The notes under the pieces are model-generated. The model saw nothing but the letters and a program-made list of their open reading frames with translations. It was not told where the DNA came from and searched no databases. Of a stretch of 50,138 bases of DNA, positions 18,096 through 26,586 are shown one piece after another (position 1 is the stretch's first letter; every line of letters begins with the position of its first letter). The position numbers were made by a program, and so were the translations under genes. The stretch is from Paenibacillus solanacearum. GTDB taxonomy: Bacteria; Bacillota; Bacilli; Paenibacillales; NBRC-103111. The stretch spans positions 1 to 50,138 of the forward strand of contig NZ_CAJVAS010000044.1 of assembly GCF_910593845.1 (NCBI RefSeq), read 5' to 3'.

Positions 18096-18124
18096 TTGCA
18101 ATCCTTCCGTATATCGGATATAAT
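18096..18124 (+). promoter_or_regulatory. Promoter of the tRNA-Arg gene
   Basis: TTGCAA (18096-18101), 17-bp spacer, TATAAT (18119-18124); the transcript would begin about 50 nt before the tRNA. Confidence 0.85.
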
Positions 18125-18180
18125 CAATTTTGCTGTCACCGATAAATAATTCAAGCAAGACGTTGACGCAATCATCATAT

Positions 18181-18255
18181 GCGCCCGTGGTCCAATGGAT
18201 ATGACGTAGGCCTCCGGAGCCTGAGATTAAGGTTCGATTCCTTACGGGCGCGCCA
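18181..18255 (+). tRNA. tRNA-Arg (CCG)
   Basis: The acceptor arms GCGCCCG/CGGGCGC close a cloverleaf with anticodon loop CTCCGGA (anticodon CCG) and T-arm GGTTCGATTCC; CCA is encoded. It has its own promoter and terminator. Confidence 0.95.
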
Positions 18256-18270
18256 TTTAATAAATAACCG

Positions 18271-18296
18271 AATCAGTGGAAGCACTGATTTTTTTC
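18271..18296 (+). terminator. tRNA-Arg terminator
   Basis: AATCAGTG-GAAG-CACTGATT followed by TTTTTC. Confidence 0.9.
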
Positions 18297-18305
18297 ATGT
18301 TCTCG

Positions 18306-18324
18306 TTTGACCTTTCTTGACCTT
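18306..18324 (-). promoter_or_regulatory. CtsR operator of clpP
   Basis: On the minus strand AGGTCAAGAAAGGTCAAA fits the CtsR heptad repeat GGTCAAA-N3-GGTCAAA with one mismatch. It overlaps the clpP -35, so CtsR binding would block polymerase; heat or protein stress should relieve this. Confidence 0.9.
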
Positions 18325-18345
18325 TGTTTGTTTTTCCGATATGAT
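18317..18345 (+). promoter_or_regulatory. clpP promoter
   Basis: TTGACC (18317-18322), 17-bp spacer, TATGAT (18340-18345); the -35 is shared with the CtsR box. Confidence 0.85.
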
Positions 18346-18378
18346 GGATATAGTTTAAAATAAAGGAGGCTGCAGCAA

Positions 18379-18960
18379 ATGAGTTTTATTCCAATGGTAG
18401 TCGAACCGGACGCAAGAGGGGAACGCGCCTACGATATTTACTCGCGTCTGCTTAAGGACCGCATTATTTTTCTGGGAAGTCCGATCAACGACGTTGTAGC
18501 CAATACGATTATTGCGCAACTGTTGTTCCTGGCCGCGCAGGACCCGGACAAGGACATCAGCTTGTATATCAACAGCCCCGGCGGCTCCATCACTTCGGGC
18601 ATGGCGATCTACGACACGATGCAGTTCATCAAGCCGGACGTATCGACGATTTGCGTCGGGATGGCCGCTTCCATGGGCGCTTTCCTGCTCGCAGCGGGCG
18701 CCAAAGGCAAACGCTTCGCGCTCCCGAACAGCGAAGTGATGATCCACCAGCCGCTCGGCGGCGCGGAAGGACAGGCGAGCGACATCGAAATTCGCGCCAA
18801 GCGGATTTTGAAATTACGCGACAAGCTGAATACGATTCTTGCTGAGCGCACCGGCCAATCGTTCGAACGCATCGAGAAGGATACGGACCGCGATAACTTC
18901 ATGACTGCCGAAGAGGCGCGTCAATACGGCTTGATCGATAACGTAATCGAGCGTATTTAA
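18379..18960 (+). CDS. clpP: ATP-dependent Clp protease proteolytic subunit
   Basis: Serine peptidase that forms the barrel degraded-protein chamber with ClpX/ClpC/ClpE. 193 residues. The catalytic triad is visible: Ser98 in GMAASMGAF, His123 in EVMIHQPLGG, Asp172 in DTDRDNF. YINSPGGSITSGMAIYDTM is the oligomer/substrate groove. ATG 18379 has AAAGGAGG before it. It is monocistronic, with a CtsR-controlled promoter and its own terminator. Confidence 0.98.
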   Translation: MSFIPMVVEPDARGERAYDIYSRLLKDRIIFLGSPINDVVANTIIAQLLFLAAQDPDKDISLYINSPGGSITSGMAIYDTMQFIKPDVSTICVGMAASMGAFLLAAGAKGKRFALPNSEVMIHQPLGGAEGQASDIEIRAKRILKLRDKLNTILAERTGQSFERIEKDTDRDNFMTAEEARQYGLIDNVIERI

Positions 18961-18975
18961 CGGTATAAGCAGCGC

Positions 18976-19016
18976 AAGCCCTGCAGCGGTACTATTCAAC
19001 CGATGCAGGGCTTTTT
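18976..19016 (+). terminator. clpP terminator
   Basis: AAGCCCTGCA / TGCAGGGCTTTTT, 10-bp stem with a U-run. Confidence 0.9.
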
Positions 19017-19046
19017 GCATGCCCGCACGCACGAAATGAAACGGAC

Positions 19047-19103
19047 GACAAAGACTCCCCTTCCGCAGCCTGTACGAGGCTGATGGAAAGAGGAGTCTTT
19101 GTC
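19047..19103 (-). terminator. Terminator of the stalk/PKD protein gene
   Basis: GACAAAGACTCC and GGAGTCTTTGTC are perfect 12-bp arms, with an inner CAGCCT/AGGCTG. It lies 20 bp after the gene and converges with the clpP terminator. Confidence 0.75.
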
Positions 19104-19123
19104 TTTGGGCCAATCCCGCTGCT

Positions 19124-20899
19124 TTATTGCGCCCGATCGTCGAGCGGATAAAAGATCAACTCGATCGGGAAAGCCGAGCCGGCCGGCGGGCTGAATTCGA
19201 TGTCGAGCGCGTCTTCCTTGCCCGTCGTTTTCGCAAGAATCTGCATCCCGTCGAACGCCGTAATGACGCCGGATTCCGGAACCAGCCGGATGTCACCGTT
19301 AATTTTGAACGGCCCTTTGAACACGCCGCCCTTCGCCATGATCATGACTGCCATTTTCCTTGGCTTATCGGCATGAATTTTATAAATGACGCCATAATTG
19401 CCGTCGTTCTTCACTTCCATCTTGCGCATCGGGTCATAGCCCGGCTGGAACGGGTCGGTCTTGCCGTCGCCGATAATGAGCCGGCTTGGCGTCGTGAACG
19501 AGCTGGCGTCGATCTGCCAGTTAACCTGCGATACCGGGAACGAACCGCGCACGTGGCCGGTGAACGGCAGCAGCGGCAGCGTCAATGAGCTCTGACTCAC
19601 TTCGCCAGTCGCGACGAACGAAAACTGAATTTTGCCGCTTGTCTCCACGTCATAGAACAAATTCACGCCTTGCCCGGGGTAAAAGTCCGGGAACTGCTTA
19701 TAAATAAACGTCTGGTTCGGCGGAACGGTCAACGTTTCTTCCAGCGGATCGCCGAGCAGGAAGTCGACCGTCGCTTCACTGCCGATCAGATTCGCGTACA
19801 CCGACGGCCATACTTCGCCCTTGTTCGTCGTTTTGATCGTGACCGGCTGATTGGTCGTATTCTTCGCGAGAATCGCCAGGGTGACCTTTTCCGTCGTCCC
19901 GTTGATGTGATCCGCGTACAGCCTTCCCTTCCCTTCCACATCGTCCTGGTACAAGATCCCCTTCTCTGTGAACTCCTCCGGGCTGTCGCTGACGAGGAGC
20001 TTGCGGGAGCGATCTTCCGTCGCGGTCTTCGGCAGCTGCGGCAGCTCCCAGAAATTTCCCCAAATGGTGCTCCAATCGGTCGTAATGAACGATCCGACCG
20101 GCTTCATGAAGATCGGATATTCAATCGCGCTCAAGTAGGTATCGTTCGAGATCACCAGATTGCGCGTGTACGACTCGCTCTTATTGCCATGAATGTCCTG
20201 TACCGTCAGTGTAATCGGATATGTACCCGGCACGAAGTAAGCTTCCTGACGGCCTGTCCACTCGTACTTGATTGTTCCCTCCGCATCCGGATCGTAGCTA
20301 AGATCTACAAACTTCACCGGCTCGCCCAATTTGTAGGTTGGCTTCGCAAAGGTGAACTTTGCGACCGGCTTCGAATTGCCGCTCTTCGGATTGTAGATGC
20401 CTTGCGGCGGCTTCGTATAAATGACATCCACGCGCCGAAGCTCGTTATTGTACGTATATTTTGCCCCCATATAATCGGCGAGCCAGGTCAGCTTGATCAT
20501 CAGCCGGCCGTTCACGATTGCGGCGACATCGTCGAACTTTTGCCAGTAACCGTTGATCCATACCGACTTATTGTCGCTGTCGAGCAAGATGTTGTTCGTC
20601 GGGGTTATCATCTCGATCATCCGCGTCTTCTCATTCCACTCCACTTTCATACCGAACGCGTCGCCCAAAAACTTCGCCGGCACGAATGTCTTATCTTTCA
20701 GGATCGTTGCTGGAGCGTCCAGCGTCACCTGCTGGCCGTTCAAGAAGGCATCGGGCTTATCGAGATACAACAGCACATAGGTTGTCCCGGAGGACATAGG
20801 CGCTTCCTGTTTCGCCGCCGTCGCGATCGGTTCCATCCCGAAGGCTAGCAGCATACTCATGACCATTACCATGGTCAGTTCTTTCTTCATCGATCTCAT
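19124..20899 (-). CDS. Secreted protein with copper-amine-oxidase-like stalk domain and PKD domain
   Basis: 591 residues. A signal peptide (MKKELTMVMVMSMLLAFGME) ends near the AIATAAKQ region. Residues about 40-160 form a Cu_amine_oxidN1 stalk domain (YLDKPDAFLNGQQVTLDAPA, FVPAKFLGDAFGMKVEWNEK, WLADYMGAKYTYN), a fold in many Paenibacillus surface proteins that does not itself bind copper. Then comes a PKD-like Ig domain (VKFVDLSYDPDAEGTIKYEW, PGTYPITLTVQDIHGN) and about 340 residues of unassigned beta-rich sequence. No catalytic motif seen; likely a cell-surface or envelope protein. ATG 20899 follows GAGGAGCAGTGAG. Confidence 0.8.
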   Translation of the reverse strand: MRSMKKELTMVMVMSMLLAFGMEPIATAAKQEAPMSSGTTYVLLYLDKPDAFLNGQQVTLDAPATILKDKTFVPAKFLGDAFGMKVEWNEKTRMIEMITPTNNILLDSDNKSVWINGYWQKFDDVAAIVNGRLMIKLTWLADYMGAKYTYNNELRRVDVIYTKPPQGIYNPKSGNSKPVAKFTFAKPTYKLGEPVKFVDLSYDPDAEGTIKYEWTGRQEAYFVPGTYPITLTVQDIHGNKSESYTRNLVISNDTYLSAIEYPIFMKPVGSFITTDWSTIWGNFWELPQLPKTATEDRSRKLLVSDSPEEFTEKGILYQDDVEGKGRLYADHINGTTEKVTLAILAKNTTNQPVTIKTTNKGEVWPSVYANLIGSEATVDFLLGDPLEETLTVPPNQTFIYKQFPDFYPGQGVNLFYDVETSGKIQFSFVATGEVSQSSLTLPLLPFTGHVRGSFPVSQVNWQIDASSFTTPSRLIIGDGKTDPFQPGYDPMRKMEVKNDGNYGVIYKIHADKPRKMAVMIMAKGGVFKGPFKINGDIRLVPESGVITAFDGMQILAKTTGKEDALDIEFSPPAGSAFPIELIFYPLDDRAQ

Positions 20900-20947
20900 C
20901 TCACTGCTCCTCTTCCATTCTGCCGCTCTCTAGGTGTACCCGCCAAC

Positions 20948-21010
20948 AGAAAAAACCTTTTATCCGCTTAACGCATACGTCTTAATAGACGCGCCGCACG
21001 ATAAAAGGTT
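20948..21010 (-). terminator. Second hairpin before the stalk/PKD gene (terminator or attenuator)
   Basis: On the minus strand AACCTTTTATC pairs perfectly with GATAAAAGGTT, followed by TTTT, with an inner CGTCT/AGACG pair. It lies 50 bp upstream of the start codon and about 40 bp after the crh terminator, so it may be a second terminator of crh or a leader attenuator of the next gene. Confidence 0.5.
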
Positions 21011-21046
21011 GCGCATTTCCTGCCTTTGCAAATCGTTCCAAACCAA

Positions 21047-21072
21047 AGGAAAAAGCTTCCTTGCGGAAGCCG
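21047..21072 (-). terminator. crh terminator
   Basis: On the minus strand GGCTTCC-GCAA-GGAAGC followed by TTTTTCC. Confidence 0.8.
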
Positions 21073-21082
21073 TCCGAAGTGA

Positions 21083-21352
21083 CTATTGGTTCTCCAATTC
21101 CTCTTTGCTAACCAATGCGACTAAAGCGTTTACAGCCTGCTCGGCGTCCGATCCTTCTGCACTAATGTGTACTTCCGTGCCGGTACTGATCGCCAGACTC
21201 ATGATCCCCATGATGCTTTTGGCGTTCACTTTCTTCTCGTCCTTCTCCACGAAAATTTCGGAAGAAAACTTGTTCGCTTCTTGCACGAAAAGTGCAGCCG
21301 GTCTGGCATGAAGGCCTGTTTTCAATTTGACGACTACTGGGCGTCTCGACAT
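21083..21352 (-). CDS. crh: HPr-family phosphocarrier at the crh locus (His15 and Ser46 both present)
   Basis: 89 residues. Ser46 lies in KSIMGIMSLAI, the site phosphorylated by HPr kinase for binding to CcpA. In B. subtilis Crh residue 15 is Gln, so Crh cannot carry sugar phosphate. Here it is His15 in TGLHARPAALF, as in HPr. The remainder (ALFVQEANKF, VEKDEKKVNAKSIMG) and its place after rapZ-yvcK-whiA point to the crh lineage. Possibly it can do both jobs, or it is the organism's HPr; a separate ptsH cannot be judged from this window. ATG 21352 (AGGGGG before it) is preferred over an upstream frame to 21433. The symbol is given by locus. Confidence 0.85.
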   Translation of the reverse strand: MSRRPVVVKLKTGLHARPAALFVQEANKFSSEIFVEKDEKKVNAKSIMGIMSLAISTGTEVHISAEGSDAEQAVNALVALVSKEELENQ

Positions 21353-21485
21353 GCAACCAATACCCCCTAAAATCTTTGAATTAATCCAAACATAGTGATC
21401 AGGCTTATGCCCCAATTGTAATTGAACCACCACGGATAAACGTACTCGGACTTACTGAGCAAATAAAAAAAGCGATTTATCATCC

Positions 21486-21494
21486 ATTATAGCA
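21486..21494 (-). promoter_or_regulatory. Promoter between whiA and crh
   Basis: On the minus strand TGCTATAAT is a perfect extended -10 with no clear -35. It gives crh its own start about 120 bp before the gene. Confidence 0.6.
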
Positions 21495-21561
21495 TTTTTC
21501 GGCTGATTTCACTAGAAATATTGAGAATTTACACAAAAAATCTATATTTTCGCTGCGAAGC

Positions 21562-22491
21562 CTACGATTTTCGGAGTTTCTCCGCCATTTCATCGATTTT
21601 GCGCAGCCTGTGATTCACCCCGGACTTGCTGACATTGCCCTTCAGCATTTCGCCGACCTCGCTCAAATTCATATCCGGATGCTGAAGGCGAATCTCCGCA
21701 ACTTCCCGCAGTTTGTCGGGCAAATTATCCAATCCGATCTCTTTTTGGAGAAGACGGATATTATCGATTTGCCGAACGGCGGCACCGATCGTCTTGTTCA
21801 AGTTGGCGGTTTCGCAATTGACGAGCCGGTTGACCGAATTGCGCATATCCTTCATGATCCGGACATCCTCGAATCGCAGCAGCGCTTGATGCGCCCCGAT
21901 CAGGTTGAGAAACTCAATGATTTTCTCCCCCTCCTTGATATAGAGGACAAAACCTTTCTTCCGCTCGATACAGCGCGCATTCAAATCAAACTCGCCCGCC
22001 AGCCGGCAAAGCGCCTGGCAATGCTCCTCGTACATCGAATAAATTTCCAAATGATACGAAGATCCCTCCGGGTTGTTGACGGACCCGCCAGCTAGGAAAG
22101 CGCCTCTCAAATAAGCGCGTTTACAGCAGCTCTTGCGGATGATGGCCGGGGCGATCCCCGGGGTAAACAGAAAGCCATCGGAAACGATATGCAGCTTCGA
22201 TAAAATCGGCTGCACCTGATTCGGGACGCGAACGATATAAACGTTGTTTTTTTTCAGCCGCATTTTTTTGCGAACCAGCAGCTCGGTATGCACTTGGAAC
22301 TTCTTTTTTAACAGCGAATAGATGCGTCTGGCAATGGCCGCATTTTCGGTCGATATATCAAGCACGATCTTCTGGCTGTTCAGCTGTACGGCACCGTTCA
22401 TGCGAATGAGCGAAGAAAGCTCCGCCATCTCGCAGCAGCTGTCGGTATCGACCATCGTAAGTTCCTTTTTCGTCTGGGCGGCGAAGGACAT
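21562..22491 (-). CDS. whiA: DNA-binding protein WhiA
   Basis: 309 residues: an N-terminal half related to LAGLIDADG homing endonucleases (FAAQTKKELT, YLRGAFLAGGSVNNPEGSSY), without nuclease activity in the family, and a C-terminal helix-turn-helix (REVAEIRLQHPDMNLSEVG, then KSGVNHRLRKIDE). WhiA affects cell division and chromosome segregation in Bacillus and sporulation in actinomycetes. The frame is open to a TTG at 22497, but AGAGGTGA is properly spaced for ATG 22491. It follows yvcK by six bases. Confidence 0.95.
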   Translation of the reverse strand: MSFAAQTKKELTMVDTDSCCEMAELSSLIRMNGAVQLNSQKIVLDISTENAAIARRIYSLLKKKFQVHTELLVRKKMRLKKNNVYIVRVPNQVQPILSKLHIVSDGFLFTPGIAPAIIRKSCCKRAYLRGAFLAGGSVNNPEGSSYHLEIYSMYEEHCQALCRLAGEFDLNARCIERKKGFVLYIKEGEKIIEFLNLIGAHQALLRFEDVRIMKDMRNSVNRLVNCETANLNKTIGAAVRQIDNIRLLQKEIGLDNLPDKLREVAEIRLQHPDMNLSEVGEMLKGNVSKSGVNHRLRKIDEMAEKLRKS

Positions 22492-22497
22492 CGGCAA

Positions 22498-23481
22498 TCA
22501 CCTCTTCTTCATCCAACTCTCCACCAGCTTGTAAATATGGTGACTTAACTTCTCCGCATCATGACGAAGATACGTGCGGAACAGTATCAATTGGTCGGCA
22601 ATGACCTGGCATCCGAATTTCGTCACTTCGTCCAGGTCGAGCTTCACGACCTCGGCGCCCTTCTCGGCGTATTTATGCTGCACCGTCTCCGGGATGTCGC
22701 CGTTATTCACAATGACGTAGTCGAACAAATGCTCTCCAACGTGGTCTCGAACCGCTTTCAAGTGGTCGCTGACCGAGTAATTGTCCGTTTCCCCGGGCTG
22801 CGTCATGACGTTGCATACGAACATCTTGAGCGCATCCGATTCACGGATCGTCTGCGCGATTTCGGGTACGAGCAGATTAGGCATGATGCTCGTATACAAG
22901 CTGCCCGGACCGACCAGGATCGCATCCGCTCCCCGAATCGCGTCCAGCGCCTCCGGCAGAGCGTGCACCGCAGCCGGCTCGATGAACACGCGGCGAATAA
23001 CGCCGCCTGCTTGAGGAATCTTGGACTCGCCGACGACGATGGTACCGTCCGCCATTTCGGCTCGAAGCACAATCGCATGATCCGATGCCGGCAGCACCCG
23101 CCCGCGAACGGCCAGCACGCGGCTCAACTCCCGCACGCCCGTTACAAAATCGCCGGTAATATCCCGCATCGCTGCCAGCATTAGGTTACCCAAACTATGT
23201 CCGGCCAATCCATTGCCTTTCTCGAAGCGATACTCCAGCATTTGGCCGAGCAGCGGCTCAACGTCGGCAAGGGCGGCCAGCACATTGCGGATGTCCCCGG
23301 GAGGCACCATCTCCAGCTCGGAGCGCAAAATGCCGGAACTGCCCCCGTCATCGGCTACGGTCACGATGGCCGTAATGTCCATCGGCTTGCGCTTCAAGCC
23401 GCGAAGCATAACCGATAAGCCGGTTCCGCCGCCAATCACGACAATCTGCGGGCGTTTTTTCTCTGCGCCGCGAGGGCTCAT
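22498..23481 (-). CDS. yvcK: Gluconeogenesis factor YvcK (MgfK/CuvA family)
   Basis: 327 residues with a Rossmann-like fold of the CofD/YvcK family: VIGGGTGLSVMLRGLK, VTVADDGGSSGILR and PPGDIRNVLAAL at the N-terminus, then GNLMLAAM and AILVGPGSLYTSIMPN. It binds UDP-sugars and is needed for growth and cell shape on gluconeogenic carbon sources in B. subtilis. Its ATG overlaps the rapZ stop as ATGA. Confidence 0.95.
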   Translation of the reverse strand: MSPRGAEKKRPQIVVIGGGTGLSVMLRGLKRKPMDITAIVTVADDGGSSGILRSELEMVPPGDIRNVLAALADVEPLLGQMLEYRFEKGNGLAGHSLGNLMLAAMRDITGDFVTGVRELSRVLAVRGRVLPASDHAIVLRAEMADGTIVVGESKIPQAGGVIRRVFIEPAAVHALPEALDAIRGADAILVGPGSLYTSIMPNLLVPEIAQTIRESDALKMFVCNVMTQPGETDNYSVSDHLKAVRDHVGEHLFDYVIVNNGDIPETVQHKYAEKGAEVVKLDLDEVTKFGCQVIADQLILFRTYLRHDAEKLSHHIYKLVESWMKKR

Positions 23482-24377
23482 TTCTTCACCTCGACACGGT
23501 CGCGCTCCGAGTCCCGGTGACTGACCCTCGCAAATACCGTTTCACTGTTATGCAGCATTTTGCCCAAATATTCCGCAATGGCGACAGAGCGGTGCTTGCC
23601 GCCGGTACAGCCGATCCCTAACACGACCTGGCTCTTGCCTTCCTTCTTGTACTGGGGAACGAGGAAATGAAGCATATCGAGCAGCTTCGACAAAAACTCC
23701 TGCGTCTCATTCCACTTCATCACGTAATCATACACTTCCGGGTCCTGGCCCGTATTCGGGCGGAGGTGCTCCACATAGTGGGGGTTCGGCAAAAACCGGA
23801 CGTCAAAAATCAAGTCCGCGTCAATCGGAATGCCGTATTTAAAACCGAACGAAATGACATTAATCGAGATGCTGCCGCTTTCCAGATCGGTAAAGCGTGA
23901 GACGATTCTTTCTTTAAGCGCGTTCGGCTTGATGCTGCTCGTATCGATCACTTGCGTGGCCAAGCCTTTCAGTTCCTCCAGCAGCTTGCGCTCCTGTTGA
24001 ATCCCTTCGAGCGGCACGCCTTCAGGCGCAAGCGGATGCTTCCGCCGGCTCTCCTTGTAACGCTGCACCAATACCGAATCGGTCGCGTCAAGAAACAGTA
24101 TTTCGTAGGTGAGCGTATGATTTTCTTTCAGGAAACGCAGCGATTCGGTCAGCGAAGTGAAAAACTCGCGGCCGCGCAAGTCGATGACGAGCGCCACCTT
24201 GGCGATCCGGCCTTTGGACTGCTCAATCAACTCGGCGAATTTCGGAATCAGTACAGGAGGCAAGTTGTCTACGCAAAAATAGCCCAAGTCCTCCAAACTT
24301 TGTACCGCAATCGTTTTGCCAGCCCCGGACATGCCGGTAATGATGACCAGCTTTCCGAGCGTTTGCATCTCTTCCAT
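23478..24377 (-). CDS. rapZ: RNase adapter / nucleotide-binding protein RapZ (YvcJ)
   Basis: 299 residues. Walker A GMSGAGKT at about 15-22 and FCVDNLPP next to it form the P-loop domain; the C-terminal domain keeps VLGIGCTGGKHRSVAIAEYL, used in E. coli RapZ for RNA and metabolite binding. In Firmicutes the exact target is less clear. ATG 24377 has GGGGAGGAGAAACC before it; the open frame to 24422 lacks such a site. First of three overlapping genes with yvcK and whiA, 51 bp after glcK. Confidence 0.95.
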   Translation of the reverse strand: MEEMQTLGKLVIITGMSGAGKTIAVQSLEDLGYFCVDNLPPVLIPKFAELIEQSKGRIAKVALVIDLRGREFFTSLTESLRFLKENHTLTYEILFLDATDSVLVQRYKESRRKHPLAPEGVPLEGIQQERKLLEELKGLATQVIDTSSIKPNALKERIVSRFTDLESGSISINVISFGFKYGIPIDADLIFDVRFLPNPHYVEHLRPNTGQDPEVYDYVMKWNETQEFLSKLLDMLHFLVPQYKKEGKSQVVLGIGCTGGKHRSVAIAEYLGKMLHNSETVFARVSHRDSERDRVEVKK

Positions 24378-24428
24378 GGTTTCTCCTCCCCAGCTGCGCG
24401 GATCCCTCCCAATGGACAGCACGCAGGA

Positions 24429-25388
24429 CTACACGGTTTTTGAAAATAAGTTCAAGCCCGCGGCGCCGACAACGCCCGCATCGTTGCCAAGCACGGCCGG
24501 AACGATATCTACGCCTTCCTGCGCCGTTTCCTGGGCGAACTCGCGGTAATACTTGCGGATCGCGTCGAACAGAATGTCGCCGGCCTTGGACACGCCGCCG
24601 CCCACAATGAACCGCTGCGGGTTCAGCACGACGGATATCGTCGCCATCGACTTGCCCAAATAAAGCGCCGCGCGATTAATAATGCGGAGGGCAACCTCGT
24701 CGCCGGTTTTAGCCGCGTCGAATACGTCTTTGGCCGTAATGTTCTGGACGAGCGCAAGCGACGTATGCTCCCCGCGTTCCGTGGCTTCCTTTGCCATGCG
24801 AATAATGCCCGTCGCCGAAGAAACGGTCTCTAGGCATCCTTTTTTACCGCAGCCGCATTCGATCGCTTCCAGATCCGGCACGACTGTCATATGCCCGAGC
24901 TCGCCGGCCATGCCGTTGAAGCCTTGATAGATGCTGCTGTGAACGATGATTCCCCCGCCGACGCCGGTTCCGAGCGTGTAGCACACGACGTTCGGAATGC
25001 CTGCCCCCGCTCCGCTCCACGCTTCTCCAAGAGCGGCGACATTCGCGTCATTATCTATTTTTACAGTCTTTCCAAGCTTTTCTTCCAGGATTTTCTTGAC
25101 CGGTACGTTGCGCCAGCCGAGATTAGGAGACAGCTTAATGAAGCCTTCCGGAATGTTCATGAAACCGGCGATTCCCGCTCCGATTCCGGCTACCTGATCC
25201 CATGTGTACGGAGATTCCGATACGATTTTGCGTACGTATTGCGCAATGTTTTCCAGGACCACATCGGCGCCGTGTTCGGTTCCCGTCGGGCCTTCATAAG
25301 TTTGCAGCAGCTTCCCCTGCGCATCGCATAATCCGACCTTAATGGCGGTTCCTCCCAAGTCGACTCCTACATAAACTTGTTCTCCCAT
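24429..25388 (-). CDS. glcK: ROK-family glucokinase
   Basis: 319 residues. YVGVDLGGTAIKVGL is the phosphate loop, KIDNDANVAALGEAW holds the catalytic Asp, TLGTGVGGGII is the second ATP site, and ECGCGKKGCLE is the ROK zinc motif. Phosphorylates glucose from sugars that enter without the PTS. ATG 25388 has GAGGTGATC in front; the frame to 25457 lacks a site. It lies in front of rapZ-yvcK-whiA and may share their transcript. Confidence 0.93.
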   Translation of the reverse strand: MGEQVYVGVDLGGTAIKVGLCDAQGKLLQTYEGPTGTEHGADVVLENIAQYVRKIVSESPYTWDQVAGIGAGIAGFMNIPEGFIKLSPNLGWRNVPVKKILEEKLGKTVKIDNDANVAALGEAWSGAGAGIPNVVCYTLGTGVGGGIIVHSSIYQGFNGMAGELGHMTVVPDLEAIECGCGKKGCLETVSSATGIIRMAKEATERGEHTSLALVQNITAKDVFDAAKTGDEVALRIINRAALYLGKSMATISVVLNPQRFIVGGGVSKAGDILFDAIRKYYREFAQETAQEGVDIVPAVLGNDAGVVGAAGLNLFSKTV

Positions 25389-25497
25389 ACTGCTGATCAC
25401 CTCATAAATGATATCCGATGACATAACCCATGCGGGTTTGTTACACTCCTGTTCCAACTATAAGCCAACCCCATGGGGCCGTCAAGACGACATAAAT

Positions 25498-25530
25498 GAA
25501 AAACGTGGAACACCAACCGGTTCCACGCCC
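25498..25530 (-). terminator. trxB terminator
   Basis: On the minus strand CGTGGAA-CCGGTTGGTG-TTCCACG followed by TTTTTC. Confidence 0.85.
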
Positions 25531-25544
25531 TTCCTGCTGCCGCT

Positions 25545-26492
25545 TTACACCGAGACGCTCCAGTCGTGGACCATATGTCCTTCCAGAAACTTCTCGCAGT
25601 CGAGCGCCGCCATACAGCCGCTGCCTGCAGCCGTAATCGCCTGACGGTATTTGCTATCCTGAACGTCGCCACAGGCGAACACGCCTTCGACGTTCGTCAT
25701 GGAGGTTCCCGGCTTTACCAATATATAGCCGAGCTCATCCGTCTTGATTTGCCCATTCAGGAATCCGGTGTTCGGCTGGTGGCCGATCGCCACGAAGATG
25801 CCGTCCGTCTCCAGAACCTCTTCTTCTCCGGTCTCGTTGTTTTTCACTTTCAGCCCGGTTACGCCTTTGTCGCCGGAAACGACTTCCAGCGGTGCGCGGT
25901 CTAGGCTCCAGACGATCTTTTCATTCTGACGCGCGCGATCCTGCATGATCTTTGAGGCGCGCAGATCTTTGCGCCGATGCACGAGGCGCACTTCGGAAGC
26001 GAACCGGGTCAGGAAGTTGGCTTCCTCCATGGCCGAGTCCCCTCCGCCGACGACGATGATCTTCTTGCCGCGGAAGAAGAAACCGTCGCACGTTGCACAG
26101 GTGCTAACCCCGCGTCCGATCGATTCTTTCTCGTTCGTAATGCCGAGCAGCTTCGCCGAAGCGCCTGTCGAAATAATAATCGATTCGGCTTCAATATCGC
26201 CAATGCCTTCCACATTCAGCTTGAACGGCCGCTGCGACATATCTACCTGATTGACCCAGCCGGTTTTGAACTCGGCGCCGAAGCGTTCCGCCTGCTGCCG
26301 CATGTTCGCCATCAGCTCAGGCCCCATAATCCCTTCGGGGAAGCCCGGGAAGTTTTCCACTTCTGTCGTTGTAGTCAATTGGCCGCCAGGCTCCGGCCCT
26401 TCGATCACGAGCGGATTCAAATTGGCGCGAGCCAAATAAATAGCTGCGGTCAGTCCGGCAGGCCCGGTACCGATAACGATGGTTTTGTACAT
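25545..26492 (-). CDS. trxB: Thioredoxin reductase
   Basis: 315 residues. VIGTGPAGLTAAIYLARA binds FAD, CATCD in VSTCATCDGFFFRGK is the redox dithiol, VVGGGDSAMEEANFL is the NADPH site, and VFACGDVQDSKYRQAITAAG the second FAD contact. Passes electrons from NADPH to thioredoxin. ATG 26492 has AAGGAGGAAGC before it, and the frame upstream to 26678 is non-homologous. It follows the TPR gene yvcD as in B. subtilis. Confidence 0.97.
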   Translation of the reverse strand: MYKTIVIGTGPAGLTAAIYLARANLNPLVIEGPEPGGQLTTTTEVENFPGFPEGIMGPELMANMRQQAERFGAEFKTGWVNQVDMSQRPFKLNVEGIGDIEAESIIISTGASAKLLGITNEKESIGRGVSTCATCDGFFFRGKKIIVVGGGDSAMEEANFLTRFASEVRLVHRRKDLRASKIMQDRARQNEKIVWSLDRAPLEVVSGDKGVTGLKVKNNETGEEEVLETDGIFVAIGHQPNTGFLNGQIKTDELGYILVKPGTSMTNVEGVFACGDVQDSKYRQAITAAGSGCMAALDCEKFLEGHMVHDWSVSV

Positions 26493-26586
26493 AGAGAAGC
26501 TTCCTCCTTGAGGGGTTCTATCAACATTCAGAAAAGATGTCAGATCCGGCCCAGCCGGCCTATCGGTTTCTGAAGTTTTTACGAAA

